Shown here one piece after another: positions 8,899-16,998 of a stretch of DNA of 64,000 bases. Position numbers and translations under genes: made by a program. The stretch is taken from the NCBI GenBank assembly GCA_017599285.1, contig JAGFXX010000001.1:124001-188000 (forward strand), given 5' to 3'. The notes under the pieces were generated by a model that ran no database searches, was not told the origin of the DNA, and worked only from the letters and a program-made list of their open reading frames with translations. How positions within the stretch are numbered: the stretch's first letter is position 1; every line of letters starts with the position of its first letter. This stretch comes from Cereibacter azotoformans. Lineage in GTDB: Bacteria; Pseudomonadota; Alphaproteobacteria; Rhodobacterales; Rhodobacteraceae.

Positions 8899-8924
8899 CC
8901 GGATCAGGCACTTGCCTGATCCGG
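8899..8924 (+). terminator. Hairpin after ubiV
   Basis: A perfect 11-bp stem (CCGGATCAGGC / GCCTGATCCGG) with a 4-base loop starts 21 bp after the ubiV stop. No U-tract follows, so it may be a 3' stabilising hairpin or a weak terminator rather than a classical intrinsic terminator. Confidence 0.5.
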
Positions 8925-8939
8925 GCGAATCCTGCTAGA

Positions 8940-8964
8940 GCGGCCGCCTGCAACGGGCGGCCGC
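8940..8964 (+). other. Second GC-rich hairpin before CDF gene
   Basis: GCGGCCGCC and GGCGGCCGC pair over nine bases with a 7-base loop and are followed by ATCGTTT. It lies between the ubiV hairpin and the CDF transporter start at 9008. It may add to termination of ubiTUV or be a leader structure of the transporter mRNA. Confidence 0.35.
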
Positions 8965-9007
8965 ATCGTTTCCGCGTCGTGCCCTCCAGCGCCTCCCGGA
9001 GCCGGCC

Positions 9008-9895
9008 ATGTCCCAGACCCTCAAGCTTGCGTTGGGCAGCCTGCTCGTCGGGACCGTGGTCCTCGGCCTGAAGACGCTCGCCTGGTGGATGACCGGTTCG
9101 ATCGCGCTTCTGTCGGACGCGATGGAGAGCATCGTGAACGTGGCCGCCGCCGGGGTGGCGCTGGTGGCGATCCGCGTGGCGGCGATCCCGGCCGACGCCA
9201 ACCACCCCTACGGCCACCACAAGGCCGAGTTCCTGAGCGCCGTGCTGGAAGGCGCCATGATCATCGTGGCGGCGCTTCTGATCCTGCGCGAGGCGACGCT
9301 GGGCTTCCTCGATCCCCGGCCGCTGGTGGCGCCGGTCGAGGGGCTGATGGTGAACGGCGCCGCCACCGTGCTCAACGCGCTCTGGAGTTGGGTGCTGATC
9401 TCGCGCGGGAGGCGGCTGCACTCGCCGGCGCTGGTGGCGGATGGCCGGCATCTTCTGGCCGATGTCGTGTCTTCGGTGGGCGTTACGGTCGGCGTTCTGG
9501 CGGCGATCCTCTCGGGCTGGTCGTGGCTCGATCCGGCGCTGGCCGCGCTGGTGGCGGTCAACGTGCTCTGGTCGGGCTGGGTCGTGGTCTCGGCCTCGGT
9601 CAGCGGCCTCATGGACGAGTCGGTTTCGGACGAGCTGCTGGCGCGCGTGCGCGAGGTGATCTCGCGGGAGGCGGTAGGCGCGGTCGAGGCGCATGACCTG
9701 CGGACGCGCCATGCCGGGCAGGCGACCTTCATCGACTTTCACCTTGTCGTGACGGGCGAGACGACCGTCGCCGCGGCGCACGAGATCTGCGACCGGATCG
9801 AGGATGCCCTGCATCTGTTGATCCCGAACAGCCGTGTCAGCATCCACGTCGAGCCCGAGCACAAGGCCAAGCACAACGGCGTCGTTGTGATCTGA
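9008..9895 (+). CDS. Cation diffusion facilitator metal exporter
   Basis: A 295-residue CDF-family protein with about six membrane segments and a C-terminal cytoplasmic ferredoxin-like domain from about residue 205 (including FIDFHLVVTGETTVAAAHEICD and VSIHVEPEH). NHPYGHHKAEF at about 65-75 is a family signature. The transport-site positions read Glu40/Asn44 in TM2 and His148/Asp152 in TM5, whereas FieF-type zinc/iron exporters have two Asp in TM2; metal choice is therefore uncertain. It is expected to export divalent metal from the cytosol by proton exchange. It stands alone upstream of the RND pair. Confidence 0.85.
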   Translation: MSQTLKLALGSLLVGTVVLGLKTLAWWMTGSIALLSDAMESIVNVAAAGVALVAIRVAAIPADANHPYGHHKAEFLSAVLEGAMIIVAALLILREATLGFLDPRPLVAPVEGLMVNGAATVLNALWSWVLISRGRRLHSPALVADGRHLLADVVSSVGVTVGVLAAILSGWSWLDPALAALVAVNVLWSGWVVVSASVSGLMDESVSDELLARVREVISREAVGAVEAHDLRTRHAGQATFIDFHLVVTGETTVAAAHEICDRIEDALHLLIPNSRVSIHVEPEHKAKHNGVVVI

Positions 9896-9963
9896 TCGCT
9901 GCCGGGGCGGTCCTCTCATCCGGCATTTCATCCCGCGCGCCTTGAATGGCCACGGCGATTGTT

Positions 9964-9983
9964 ATATTCCACAACAGGAATAT
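9964..9983. promoter_or_regulatory. Inverted repeat, candidate operator of RND operon
   Basis: ATATTCC-N6-GGAATAT is a perfect 7-bp inverted repeat centred 46 bp upstream of the membrane-fusion gene. It overlaps a TTATAT -10-like hexamer, with TTGAAT at 9942-9947 as a possible but closely spaced -35. The geometry is that of a repressor site. No regulator gene lies next to it, so the protein that binds is unknown. Confidence 0.45.
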
Positions 9984-10019
9984 GAAATGCCGCCCGCGGC
10001 CCTGCATCGGACATCCGCC

Positions 10020-10985
10020 ATGACACGCCTGATCCTCGCGGCGCTCCTGTCGCTTCTTCCCCTCCAGACGCTGGCTGAGCCGCTCCGGCCCGTTCCCGTG
10101 ACCGACTGGAAGGCGGTGTATGGGCGGATCGAGGCGCGCGACCGGATCGCCGCGCGCGCGCGGCTGGGCGGAACGCTGGTGTCCCTCTCGGTCGCCGAGG
10201 GCGACAGGGTGGAGGCGGGGCAGGTGCTGGCCGAGGTGGTGGACGAGAAGATCGGCTTCCAGCTCGCCGCCGTCGATGCGCAGCGCGCCGCGCTCGAGGC
10301 CGAGCTGGCCAACGCGCGCACCGAACTGGGGCGGGTCGAGGACCTGCTGGCCCGCGGGGTTTCGACGTCGCAGCAGTCGGACGCGCTTCGGACGCAGGTT
10401 CAGGTGATGTCGGGCCGGATCGCGGCGAACGAGGCCGAGCGCAAGGTGCTGGAACAGCAGGCCGCCGAGGGCCGGGTGCTGGCGCCCCTGTCGGGCCTCG
10501 TGCTGAACGTGCCGGCGGCCGCGGGTGCGGTGGTGCTGGCCGGAGAGGAGATCGCCTCGATCGGCGGTGGCGGCTTCTTCCTGCGGCTTGCGGTGCCCGA
10601 ACGCCATGCGGGGGCGCTGCAGGAGGGCGACGCCATCGTGATCGAAGGGGCGGAAGGTCCGCAGGAGGGGCGGCTGGCCCGGCTCTATCCGCTGATCGAG
10701 AACGGCCGGGTGATCGCCGACGTCGAGGTGCCGGGCCTGTCCGAGCGGTTCGTCGAGGCCCGCGTGCTGGTGCGGCTGCCGGTGGGCACGCGCGAGGCGC
10801 TTCTGGTGCCCGAAGCTGCCGTTTCACGGCGGGCGGGGCTCGATTTCGTCACGGTGGCGGGCGAGGGCGGGTCGGTCGAGCGGACGGTGGTGATCGGCCA
10901 GCGCCACGAGGCGGAGGGGGGGGCGATGGTCGAGGTCCTCTCGGGCCTCCGGCCCGGCGACGAGGTGGTGTCGTCCGATGAGTGA
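10020..10985 (+). CDS. RND efflux periplasmic adaptor (HlyD/MFP family)
   Basis: A 321-residue periplasmic adaptor. An N-terminal signal sequence (MTRLILAALLSLLPLQTLAEP) is followed by a biotinyl-lipoyl half (GTLVSLSVAEGDRVEAGQVL), a short coiled-coil hairpin (about 75-145), the second lipoyl half (LAPLSGLVLNVPAAAGAVV) and a beta-barrel/MP region ending in VLSGLRPGDEVV. The start at 10020 is chosen because it places the signal peptide at the N terminus; an in-frame ATG at 9987 would add 11 polar residues. It overlaps the pump gene by 8 bp. No outer-membrane TolC-type gene is adjacent. Confidence 0.87.
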   Translation: MTRLILAALLSLLPLQTLAEPLRPVPVTDWKAVYGRIEARDRIAARARLGGTLVSLSVAEGDRVEAGQVLAEVVDEKIGFQLAAVDAQRAALEAELANARTELGRVEDLLARGVSTSQQSDALRTQVQVMSGRIAANEAERKVLEQQAAEGRVLAPLSGLVLNVPAAAGAVVLAGEEIASIGGGGFFLRLAVPERHAGALQEGDAIVIEGAEGPQEGRLARLYPLIENGRVIADVEVPGLSERFVEARVLVRLPVGTREALLVPEAAVSRRAGLDFVTVAGEGGSVERTVVIGQRHEAEGGAMVEVLSGLRPGDEVVSSDE

Positions 10986-13900
10986 CCGCCGCCCGCCGCT
11001 CGGCCTTGCCGGCCATCTCACCCGCTCCTTCATCGGCTCGTCCCTGACCCCGCTCTTCATCCTCGCGGCGCTGGCCGTGGGGCTCGTGGCGCTCGTCTCG
11101 CTCCCGCGCGAGGAAGAGCCGCAGATCTCGGTGCCGATGGTCGATATCCATGTGCAGGCGCCGGGGCTTCGGGCCGAGGATGCGGTCAAGCTGGTGACCG
11201 AGCCGCTCGAGACCATCGTCAAGGCCATTGACGGGGTCGAGCATGTCTATTCCCAGACATCCGACGATCAGGCGATGGTCACGGCGCGCTTCGTGGTGGG
11301 CACCTCATCGGATGCGGCCGTGCTGCGCGTGCATGACAAGGTGCGCGCCAACATGGATCGCATCCCCCGAGGCATCGCCGAGCCGCTGATCGTGGGCCGG
11401 GGCATCGACGATGTGGCGATCCTGTCGCTGACGCTGGTGCCCTCTGCCCCCGAGGTGACGGCGAACGATCTCACCCGCGTCGCGCGCGAGCTTCGGACCG
11501 AGGTGGCCAAGGTCGAGAATGTCGGTCTCACCTACCTCGTGGGCGAGACGCCCGAGGCGATCCGCGTGGCGCCCGATCCCGAGAAGCTCGCGCTCTTCGG
11601 AGTGACGCTCCAGAGCCTTGCGGCGAAGGTGGGCGGAGCCAATGCGGCGCAGGATGCGGGTCTTCTGCGGCAGGAGGGCCAGCAGGTCGCGCTGATCGCG
11701 GGCCGGACGCTGACCTCGCCGGCCGAGATCGCGAACCTTCTGCTGACCACGCGCGACGGCCGCCCGGTCTATGTGGGCGACGTGGCGGTGGTCGAGATGG
11801 TGTCGGACATGACCGAGGCGCTGGTCTCGCATGTCACCCGCGGCGAGGTTGGCGGGATCGTCCGCACCCCGGCCGTCACGCTCGCCATCGCCAAGCGGGC
11901 GGGCGCCAACGCCGTGGTGGTGGGCGAGGCGGTGCTGCATCGGATCGAGGCGCTGGAGGGCCGTCTCATCCCGGACAGCATGCAGGTCATCGTCACCCGC
12001 GACTATGGCGAGACGGCGAACGAGAAGGCGAACGAGCTTCTCTTCCACCTCGGGCTGGCCACGATCTCGATCATCGCGCTGGTCTGGATCGCGATCGGCT
12101 GGCGCGAGGCGATGGTGGTGGCCATCGTGATCCCCGTCACGATCCTGCTCACGCTCGCGGCGGCCTGGCTCATGGGCTACACGCTGAACCGGGTGTCGCT
12201 GTTCGCGCTGATCTTCTCGATCGGCATCCTGGTGGATGATGCCATCGTGGTGATCGAGAACATCGCCCGGCACTGGGGGCTTGACCGCGCGAAGCCCCGC
12301 GCCGAGGCGGCGATCGAGGCGGTGGCCGAGGTGGGCAACCCGACCATCGTCGCGACCCTCACCGTGGTCGCGGCGCTGTTGCCGATGCTCTTCGTCTCGG
12401 GGCTGATGGGGCCCTACATGAGCCCGATCCCGGCCAACGCTTCGGCGGCGATGATCTTTTCCTTCTTCGTGGCGGTCATCATAACGCCCTGGCTGATGCT
12501 GAAGATCGCGGGCCGGGCGCCGGTCCATGATCATGCGACGCCCGGGGGCCGGCTGGGGCGTCTCTACACCGCCGTGGCGCGTCCGGTGCTGAAGACCAAG
12601 GGGCGAGCGCTGCTGTTCCTGCTGGTGACGGTGGTCGTGTCCTTCGGCTCGATGGGCCTGCTTTACACGCAGCATGTGACGGTCAAGCTTCTGCCCTTCG
12701 ACAACAAGTCGGAACTCGCCGTGGTGATCGACCTGCCCGAGGGCGCCTCGGTCGAGGCCACCGACCGCGTCGCGCAGGATGTGGCGCGGGCGGTGCTGGA
12801 CCTGCCCGAGGTGATCTCGGTCCAGACCCATGCCGGAACGGCGGCGCCCTTCAACTTCAACGGGCTGGTGCGGCACTACTACCTGCGCGGGCGCCCGCAT
12901 GAGGGCGATCTGCAGGTGAACCTCGCCCCCAAGGACGCCCGCGACCGTGAGAGCCATGAGATCGCGCTCGAGATCCGCGAGCGGCTGAGGGCGGTGCCGG
13001 TGCCCGAGGGGACGGTGCTGAAGACGGTCGAGCCGCCGCCGGGCCCGCCCGTCATCGCGACGCTGCTGGCCGAGGTCTATGGCCCCACGCCCGAGGCGCG
13101 GCGCGAGGCGGCGGCCCGCATCCGCGAAGCCTTCGAGGACGTCCCCTTCATCGTCGATGTGGACGACAGCTTTGGTGCCCCGCCCTTGCGGCTCAGGGCC
13201 GCCATCGAGCCCGACGATCTGGAGTTCTTCTCGGTGCAGGAATCCGATGTCTTCGACACGATCCGCCTGCTGAACGGCGAAAGCGTGGTGGGCTATTCCC
13301 ACCGTGGCGAGGGGCGGCATCCGGTGCCGATCCTGCTCGCGCGCCCCAAGGGCGACCGGGTGCTGGACGAACGCTTCCTGTCCACGCCGATCCCGGCCGA
13401 CCTGCTGCCCGGTGCGCGCGGCGTGGTCGAACTGGGCGACGTGGTGCGGGTGACCGAGGAACGGGCGTCCTGGCCGATCTTCCGCCACAACGGCCGCGCC
13501 GCCGAGATGGTGACGGCCGAGCTGGCCGGCGATTTCGAGGCGCCCCTCTACGGGATGCTGGCCGTGGCCGACCGGCTCGAGGCGATGGACTGGCCCGAGG
13601 GCACCAAGCCCGTGATCGCGCTGCACGGCCAGCCCGAGGACGAGTCGCGGCCCGTCCTGCTCTGGGATGGCGAGTGGGAGGTGACCTGGGTCACCTTCCG
13701 CGACATGGGCGGCGCCTTCGGGATCGCGCTCCTGGGGATCTACATCCTCGTCGTGGCGCAGTTCGGCAGCTTCCGCCTGCCGCTGGTGGTGCTGACGCCG
13801 GTGCCGCTGACCTTCCTCGGCATCATGGCGGGGCACTGGATGTTCGGCGCGCCCTTCTCGGCGACCTCGATGATCGGCTTCATCGCGCTGGCGGGGATCA

Positions 13901-14163
13901 TCGTGCGCAACTCGATCCTGCTGGTCGATTTCATCCGTCACGCCGATCCCGCGCAGGACCGGCTCGAGGTGCTGATCGAGGCCGGGGCCATCCGGTTCAA
14001 GCCGATCCTGCTCACGGCGCTGGCCGCCATGATCGGAGCGGCGGTGATCCTCGCCGACCCGATCTTCCAGGGGCTCGCCATCTCGCTCCTGTTCGGGTTG
14101 ATGAGTTCCACGCTGCTGACGGTGCTGGTGATCCCGGCGATCTACCGCGTCTTCCGAACCTGA
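10978..14163 (+). CDS. RND efflux pump inner-membrane permease
   Basis: A 1061-residue RND-superfamily permease with the usual two repeats: TM1, a large periplasmic porter loop, TM2-6, TM7, a second loop and TM8-12. GILVDDAIVVIENIARHW in TM4 carries the Asp pair expected for proton translocation. LPREEEPQISVPMVDIHVQAPG in the first porter loop is typical of the less-studied AcrB/CzcA-like 'efflux RND permease' group. The substrate cannot be read from the sequence. It forms an operon with the adaptor upstream (8-bp overlap). Confidence 0.9.
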   Translation: MSDRRPPLGLAGHLTRSFIGSSLTPLFILAALAVGLVALVSLPREEEPQISVPMVDIHVQAPGLRAEDAVKLVTEPLETIVKAIDGVEHVYSQTSDDQAMVTARFVVGTSSDAAVLRVHDKVRANMDRIPRGIAEPLIVGRGIDDVAILSLTLVPSAPEVTANDLTRVARELRTEVAKVENVGLTYLVGETPEAIRVAPDPEKLALFGVTLQSLAAKVGGANAAQDAGLLRQEGQQVALIAGRTLTSPAEIANLLLTTRDGRPVYVGDVAVVEMVSDMTEALVSHVTRGEVGGIVRTPAVTLAIAKRAGANAVVVGEAVLHRIEALEGRLIPDSMQVIVTRDYGETANEKANELLFHLGLATISIIALVWIAIGWREAMVVAIVIPVTILLTLAAAWLMGYTLNRVSLFALIFSIGILVDDAIVVIENIARHWGLDRAKPRAEAAIEAVAEVGNPTIVATLTVVAALLPMLFVSGLMGPYMSPIPANASAAMIFSFFVAVIITPWLMLKIAGRAPVHDHATPGGRLGRLYTAVARPVLKTKGRALLFLLVTVVVSFGSMGLLYTQHVTVKLLPFDNKSELAVVIDLPEGASVEATDRVAQDVARAVLDLPEVISVQTHAGTAAPFNFNGLVRHYYLRGRPHEGDLQVNLAPKDARDRESHEIALEIRERLRAVPVPEGTVLKTVEPPPGPPVIATLLAEVYGPTPEARREAAARIREAFEDVPFIVDVDDSFGAPPLRLRAAIEPDDLEFFSVQESDVFDTIRLLNGESVVGYSHRGEGRHPVPILLARPKGDRVLDERFLSTPIPADLLPGARGVVELGDVVRVTEERASWPIFRHNGRAAEMVTAELAGDFEAPLYGMLAVADRLEAMDWPEGTKPVIALHGQPEDESRPVLLWDGEWEVTWVTFRDMGGAFGIALLGIYILVVAQFGSFRLPLVVLTPVPLTFLGIMAGHWMFGAPFSATSMIGFIALAGIIVRNSILLVDFIRHADPAQDRLEVLIEAGAIRFKPILLTALAAMIGAAVILADPIFQGLAISLLFGLMSSTLLTVLVIPAIYRVFRT

Positions 14164-14211
14164 TGGACGGGGCCGTTGCCCTGAGACGGGGCGTCGCATC
14201 CCGCCCGCTCA

Positions 14212-14225
14212 TTGACGCGCGTCAA
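14212..14225. promoter_or_regulatory. FnrL/FNR box upstream of 53-residue gene
   Basis: TTGACGCGCGTCAA is a perfect TTGA-N6-TCAA palindrome located 49 bp after the RND stop and 60 bp before the ATG of the 53-residue gene. Class II spacing predicts a start of transcription near 14260, with CAGATT at 14248-14253 as a possible -10. The only downstream rightward gene before a strong hairpin is the small protein, so that is the likely target. Confidence 0.7.
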
Positions 14226-14285
14226 GGAGCGGCGTTCGCAAACCGACCAGATTTTGAGCAGGTGAAACAGCAGAACGAGCAAGAG

Positions 14286-14447
14286 ATGACTGCCCTGACC
14301 ACCGCCGCTGTCCAGAGCCTGATCGGGCTGATGGGGGGAATGCGCACCGAGGATCGCCCGCAGGCCCCCTGGATGCGCTACCGCACGAGCGAGGAAGAGC
14401 TGGAACGGCTTCGGATCGCCGAGAGCCACGTGACCTACCGCTTCTGA
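14286..14447 (+). CDS. Small 53-residue protein under FnrL box
   Basis: An ORF of 53 residues, MTALTTAAVQSLIGLMGGMR followed by a charged segment ending ESHVTYRF. The N-terminal 20 residues could form one amphipathic or weakly hydrophobic helix; the C-terminal half is acidic and basic by turns (RTSEEELERLR). No known family is recognised. Evidence for a real gene is a dedicated FnrL box 60 bp upstream, isolation from the RND operon, and a strong hairpin 26 bp after the stop. The Shine-Dalgarno match (GAGCAAGAG) is weak. Expression is expected to rise under oxygen limitation. Confidence 0.65.
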   Translation: MTALTTAAVQSLIGLMGGMRTEDRPQAPWMRYRTSEEELERLRIAESHVTYRF

Positions 14448-14472
14448 CGGATCTTTCGGACAGGTCGATGGC

Positions 14473-14492
14473 GGGGGCCGGCACCGGCCCCC
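14473..14492. terminator. Bidirectional GC hairpin
   Basis: GGGGGCCGG and CCGGCCCCC form a 9-bp stem with a 2-base loop between two convergent genes (53-residue protein ending at 14447, DUF475 protein ending at 14505). There is no U-tract on either side, so Rho-independent activity is uncertain. Confidence 0.5.
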
Positions 14493-14504
14493 GACAGGAT
14501 CGGC

Positions 14505-15590
14505 TCAGAGGTTCTGGCTCACCGCGCCCTCCGGCGGTTCGCCCGAATGGCGACGGTTCCAGCGGATCGAGGACCAGAGAGAGATCCCGATCAGGCCGGC
14601 GCCGCCGAGCCCCGTGATGACCTCGGGGATGTGGGTCAGGGTCTGGACATACATGATCAGCGACAGGATCAGGATCGCGTAGAAGGCGCCGTGCTCGAGA
14701 TAGCGGTATTGCGCCAGCGTTCCGCGCTCGACCAGCATGATGGTCATCGAGCGGACATACATCGCGCCGATCCCGAGGCCGATGGCGATCACGAACAGGT
14801 TCTGGCTGAGCGCAAAGGCCCCGATCACCCCGTCGAACGAAAAGGAGGCGTCCAGCACCTCGAGATAGAGGAAGGCGCCCACGCCGCCCTTGGCCGCCGC
14901 ATCCAGCGCCTGCTGCCGATGGTCGAGAAAGCCGCCCAGGACCTCGACCAGAAGGAAGGTCAGGAGGCCGTAGATCGCCGAGTTGAGGAAGACCTGCTGC
15001 TCCGCCCCCTCGAGAAGGCGCGAGAAGCCCAGCACCGCGCAGAGCACCACCGCGACCTCGACCCCGCGGATCGAGGAATAGCGGCTCGCCTGCTCCTCGA
15101 TCCAGCGGACCCAGTGGATGTCCTTCTCCTGGTCGAAGAAGTAGGTCAGGCCCACCATCATCAGGAAGGTGCCGCCAAAGGCCGCGATCGGCGTATGCGC
15201 CTCGTGCATGATGCGGGAATATTCGGCCGGCTGCGTTGCGGCGAGCTTCACCGCCTCCCACGGGCCGAGGCTGGCCGCGATCACCACGATCAGCAGCGGG
15301 AAGACGATCCGCATCCCGAAGACCGCGATGAGGATCCCCCAGGTGAGGAAGCGGCGCTGCCACTTCGGGGTCATCGTCTTCAGCTTGTTCGCGTTCACGA
15401 TCGCATTGTCGAACGAGAGCGAGATCTCGAGCACCGCCAGCACGCAGCAGATGAAGAAGATCGTGGCCGTGCCTTCGATCGTGCCGGTCGTGGCCCAGCC
15501 GAGATAGCCCCCGAGCGCGAGGCCGAGGGCGGTGAAGAGGAAGGCCCAGGTGAAGTAGGTCACCGTGCTCTTCGGACCTGCGGACGTCAT
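14505..15590 (-). CDS. DUF475/TerC-like integral membrane protein
   Basis: A 361-residue protein with about nine hydrophobic helices, matching the DUF475 branch of the TerC superfamily. Key signs are LAVLEISLSFDNAIVNANKL near the N terminus and LDASFSFDGVIGAFALS later, the two acidic 'SFDN/SFDG' motifs that line the presumed ion path of TerC proteins. Some TerC proteins have been linked to manganese export; tellurite resistance should not be assumed. The start at 15590 gives MTSAGPKSTVTYFTWAF, placing a TM right after the N terminus; longer in-frame extensions add only polar sequence. Confidence 0.82.
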   Translation of the reverse strand: MTSAGPKSTVTYFTWAFLFTALGLALGGYLGWATTGTIEGTATIFFICCVLAVLEISLSFDNAIVNANKLKTMTPKWQRRFLTWGILIAVFGMRIVFPLLIVVIAASLGPWEAVKLAATQPAEYSRIMHEAHTPIAAFGGTFLMMVGLTYFFDQEKDIHWVRWIEEQASRYSSIRGVEVAVVLCAVLGFSRLLEGAEQQVFLNSAIYGLLTFLLVEVLGGFLDHRQQALDAAAKGGVGAFLYLEVLDASFSFDGVIGAFALSQNLFVIAIGLGIGAMYVRSMTIMLVERGTLAQYRYLEHGAFYAILILSLIMYVQTLTHIPEVITGLGGAGLIGISLWSSIRWNRRHSGEPPEGAVSQNL

Positions 15591-15800
15591 GCGGCCGACT
15601 CCGTGAGGGTCCGTGACGACGCGGGGCCGCCCGGACAGGGGATGAGATTGATCTGGCACATGATGGAGAGATGCGTCCCGGCGGCAGCTGACGCTTTGGG
15701 TGCCGACATCGCGAGAGCGCCGCATTCTCTCGCCAGAGGGGCCCGGTCACCGGATTCGGCCCGTCCTGCGGGCTGGCGCGAATATGATCCTTCGGCCGCT

Positions 15801-15822
15801 TGTTGCAAGGGGATCTGCAACA
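15801..15822. promoter_or_regulatory. Inverted repeat upstream of toxin-antitoxin operon
   Basis: TGTTGCA-N8-TGCAACA is a perfect 7-bp inverted repeat 66 bp upstream of the antitoxin start. Toxin-antitoxin operons of the Xre/RES class are commonly autoregulated through such palindromes, so this is the main operator candidate. Confidence 0.5.
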
Positions 15823-15840
15823 GCGGCGGCGCGGGTTCTT

Positions 15841-15850
15841 GCCATATGGC
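15841..15850. promoter_or_regulatory. Perfect 10-bp palindrome near antitoxin start
   Basis: GCCATATGGC reads the same on both strands and lies 38 bp before the antitoxin ATG, 18 bp after the first inverted repeat. It may be a second operator half or overlap the promoter. Confidence 0.35.
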
Positions 15851-15887
15851 GGATTTCATCATATCTCTTGCCAAAAGGAGATTTTGG

Positions 15888-16304
15888 ATGCTCGCCCTTC
15901 GCCCCCTGGGCAAGACGCCCGCCGACCCCGGCAGCCCCCGGATCACCGATGACGAGGCGGCGGCGATGGCGCGCGCTGTCGTCAACCTCTTTCGCCTGTG
16001 GGATGTTTCCGACCGCGAAGCCTCGATCCTGCTGGGCGAGTTGTCGCCGCGCACCTGGGCGCGCTGGAAGGCGGGCACGCCCGGCCGGATCTCGCGCGAC
16101 CAGAAGACGCGGCTGTCGCTGCTGATGGGGATCCACAAGGCGCTGCGGCTGATCTTCCGCGAGCCGGAACAGGCCTATGGCTGGGTGCGCCGGCCGAACA
16201 CGGCGTTCGGCGGCGTGACCGCGCTTCAGGTCATGCTGGGGGGCGAGATCACCGACCTCCTCCGGGTGCGCAGCTATCTCGACGCCGAGCGCGGGGGCTG
16301 GTGA
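15888..16304 (+). CDS. Xre/MbcA/ParS-type antitoxin
   Basis: A 138-residue antitoxin. Residues about 20-70 form an Xre-like helix-turn-helix (VVNLFRLWDVSDREASILLG and SPRTWARWKAG), and the C-terminal part carries the MbcA/ParS toxin-binding region (PNTAFGGVTALQVMLGG, TDLLRVRSYLDAERGGW). The ATG at 15888 has AAGGAG at 15875-15880, seven bases upstream; an earlier in-frame ATG inside the palindrome at 15846 lacks this. It lies one base ahead of the RES toxin and should both repress the operon and neutralise the toxin. Confidence 0.85.
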   Translation: MLALRPLGKTPADPGSPRITDDEAAAMARAVVNLFRLWDVSDREASILLGELSPRTWARWKAGTPGRISRDQKTRLSLLMGIHKALRLIFREPEQAYGWVRRPNTAFGGVTALQVMLGGEITDLLRVRSYLDAERGGW

Positions 16305-16305
16305 G

Positions 16306-16989
16306 GTGCCCCGCCGCCGCGTGGTCTGGGACCGGACGCACCGGATCATCCGCTCGCGCTTTCCGCCGATCGACCTGTTCGAGGACATCGCCGATCCCGC
16401 CGACTGGGAGGCGATCGCCTCGGCCGAGGCCAAGACCAACCCGCGCCTGCGCGACAGTCTCGGCCGGCTCGATCTCGTGCCGCCCGCGCGGCGCGTGTCG
16501 GGGCCGGGCGCCTCCTGGGCGATGGCGCCCTTCACCCATGTCTCGACCGACCGGCCGAGCCGCTTTTCGGATGGCAGCTTCGGGGTCTATTACGCGGCTG
16601 AAACGCTCGAGACGGCGCTGATCGAGGTGGCCCATCACCACGGGCGCTTCATGGCCGCGACGGCCGAGGCGCCGGGCTGGACCTCGGACTTCCGCCAGCT
16701 TGTCGGGCGTCTCGACGCCGAGCTTGAGCTGGTCGGACCCGAGAGGGGTGACCTGCTCGATCCGCAGGACTATCGGACGAGCCAGGCGTTCGGCGCGCGG
16801 CTGCGCGAGGAGGGAGCGGCCGGCATCCTCTACCCCAGCACCCGCGCGCCTGCGGGCCTATGCGTGGCGCTCTTCTGGCCCGACGTGGCCGGCGCGCCCG
16901 CCCAGGGCGATCATTTCGCCTTCGAATGGGACGGGGCGAGGGTCTCGCGGATCCACAACCTCGCGAAAGGCACGCTGCACGCCCTGTAG
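16306..16989 (+). CDS. RES-domain toxin
   Basis: A 227-residue RES-domain protein starting at GTG one base after the antitoxin stop. The domain is named for conserved Arg, Glu and Ser residues; here RFSDGSFGVYYAAETLETALIEVAHH carries the Arg, Tyr and Glu region and the Ser lies further on (ILYPSTRAPAG). RES toxins of other bacteria degrade NAD+ by phosphorolysis or hydrolysis, halting growth. The pair is type II by layout. It converges on glpR with a 9-bp gap. No deletions or frame breaks are seen, so the toxin looks intact. Confidence 0.85.
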   Translation: MPRRRVVWDRTHRIIRSRFPPIDLFEDIADPADWEAIASAEAKTNPRLRDSLGRLDLVPPARRVSGPGASWAMAPFTHVSTDRPSRFSDGSFGVYYAAETLETALIEVAHHHGRFMAATAEAPGWTSDFRQLVGRLDAELELVGPERGDLLDPQDYRTSQAFGARLREEGAAGILYPSTRAPAGLCVALFWPDVAGAPAQGDHFAFEWDGARVSRIHNLAKGTLHAL

Positions 16990-16998
16990 GCGCCGGAC

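Noticed and set aside
11305-14199. 964-codon minus-strand open frame opposite the RND pump
   Set aside because: It mirrors the RND gene codon for codon and its translation is rich in His, Arg and Gln, the usual sign of a GC-rich shadow frame.
14505-15590. Tellurite-resistance gene
   Set aside because: The protein is DUF475/TerC-like and most such proteins have no proven link to tellurite; membrane ion handling is the safer call.
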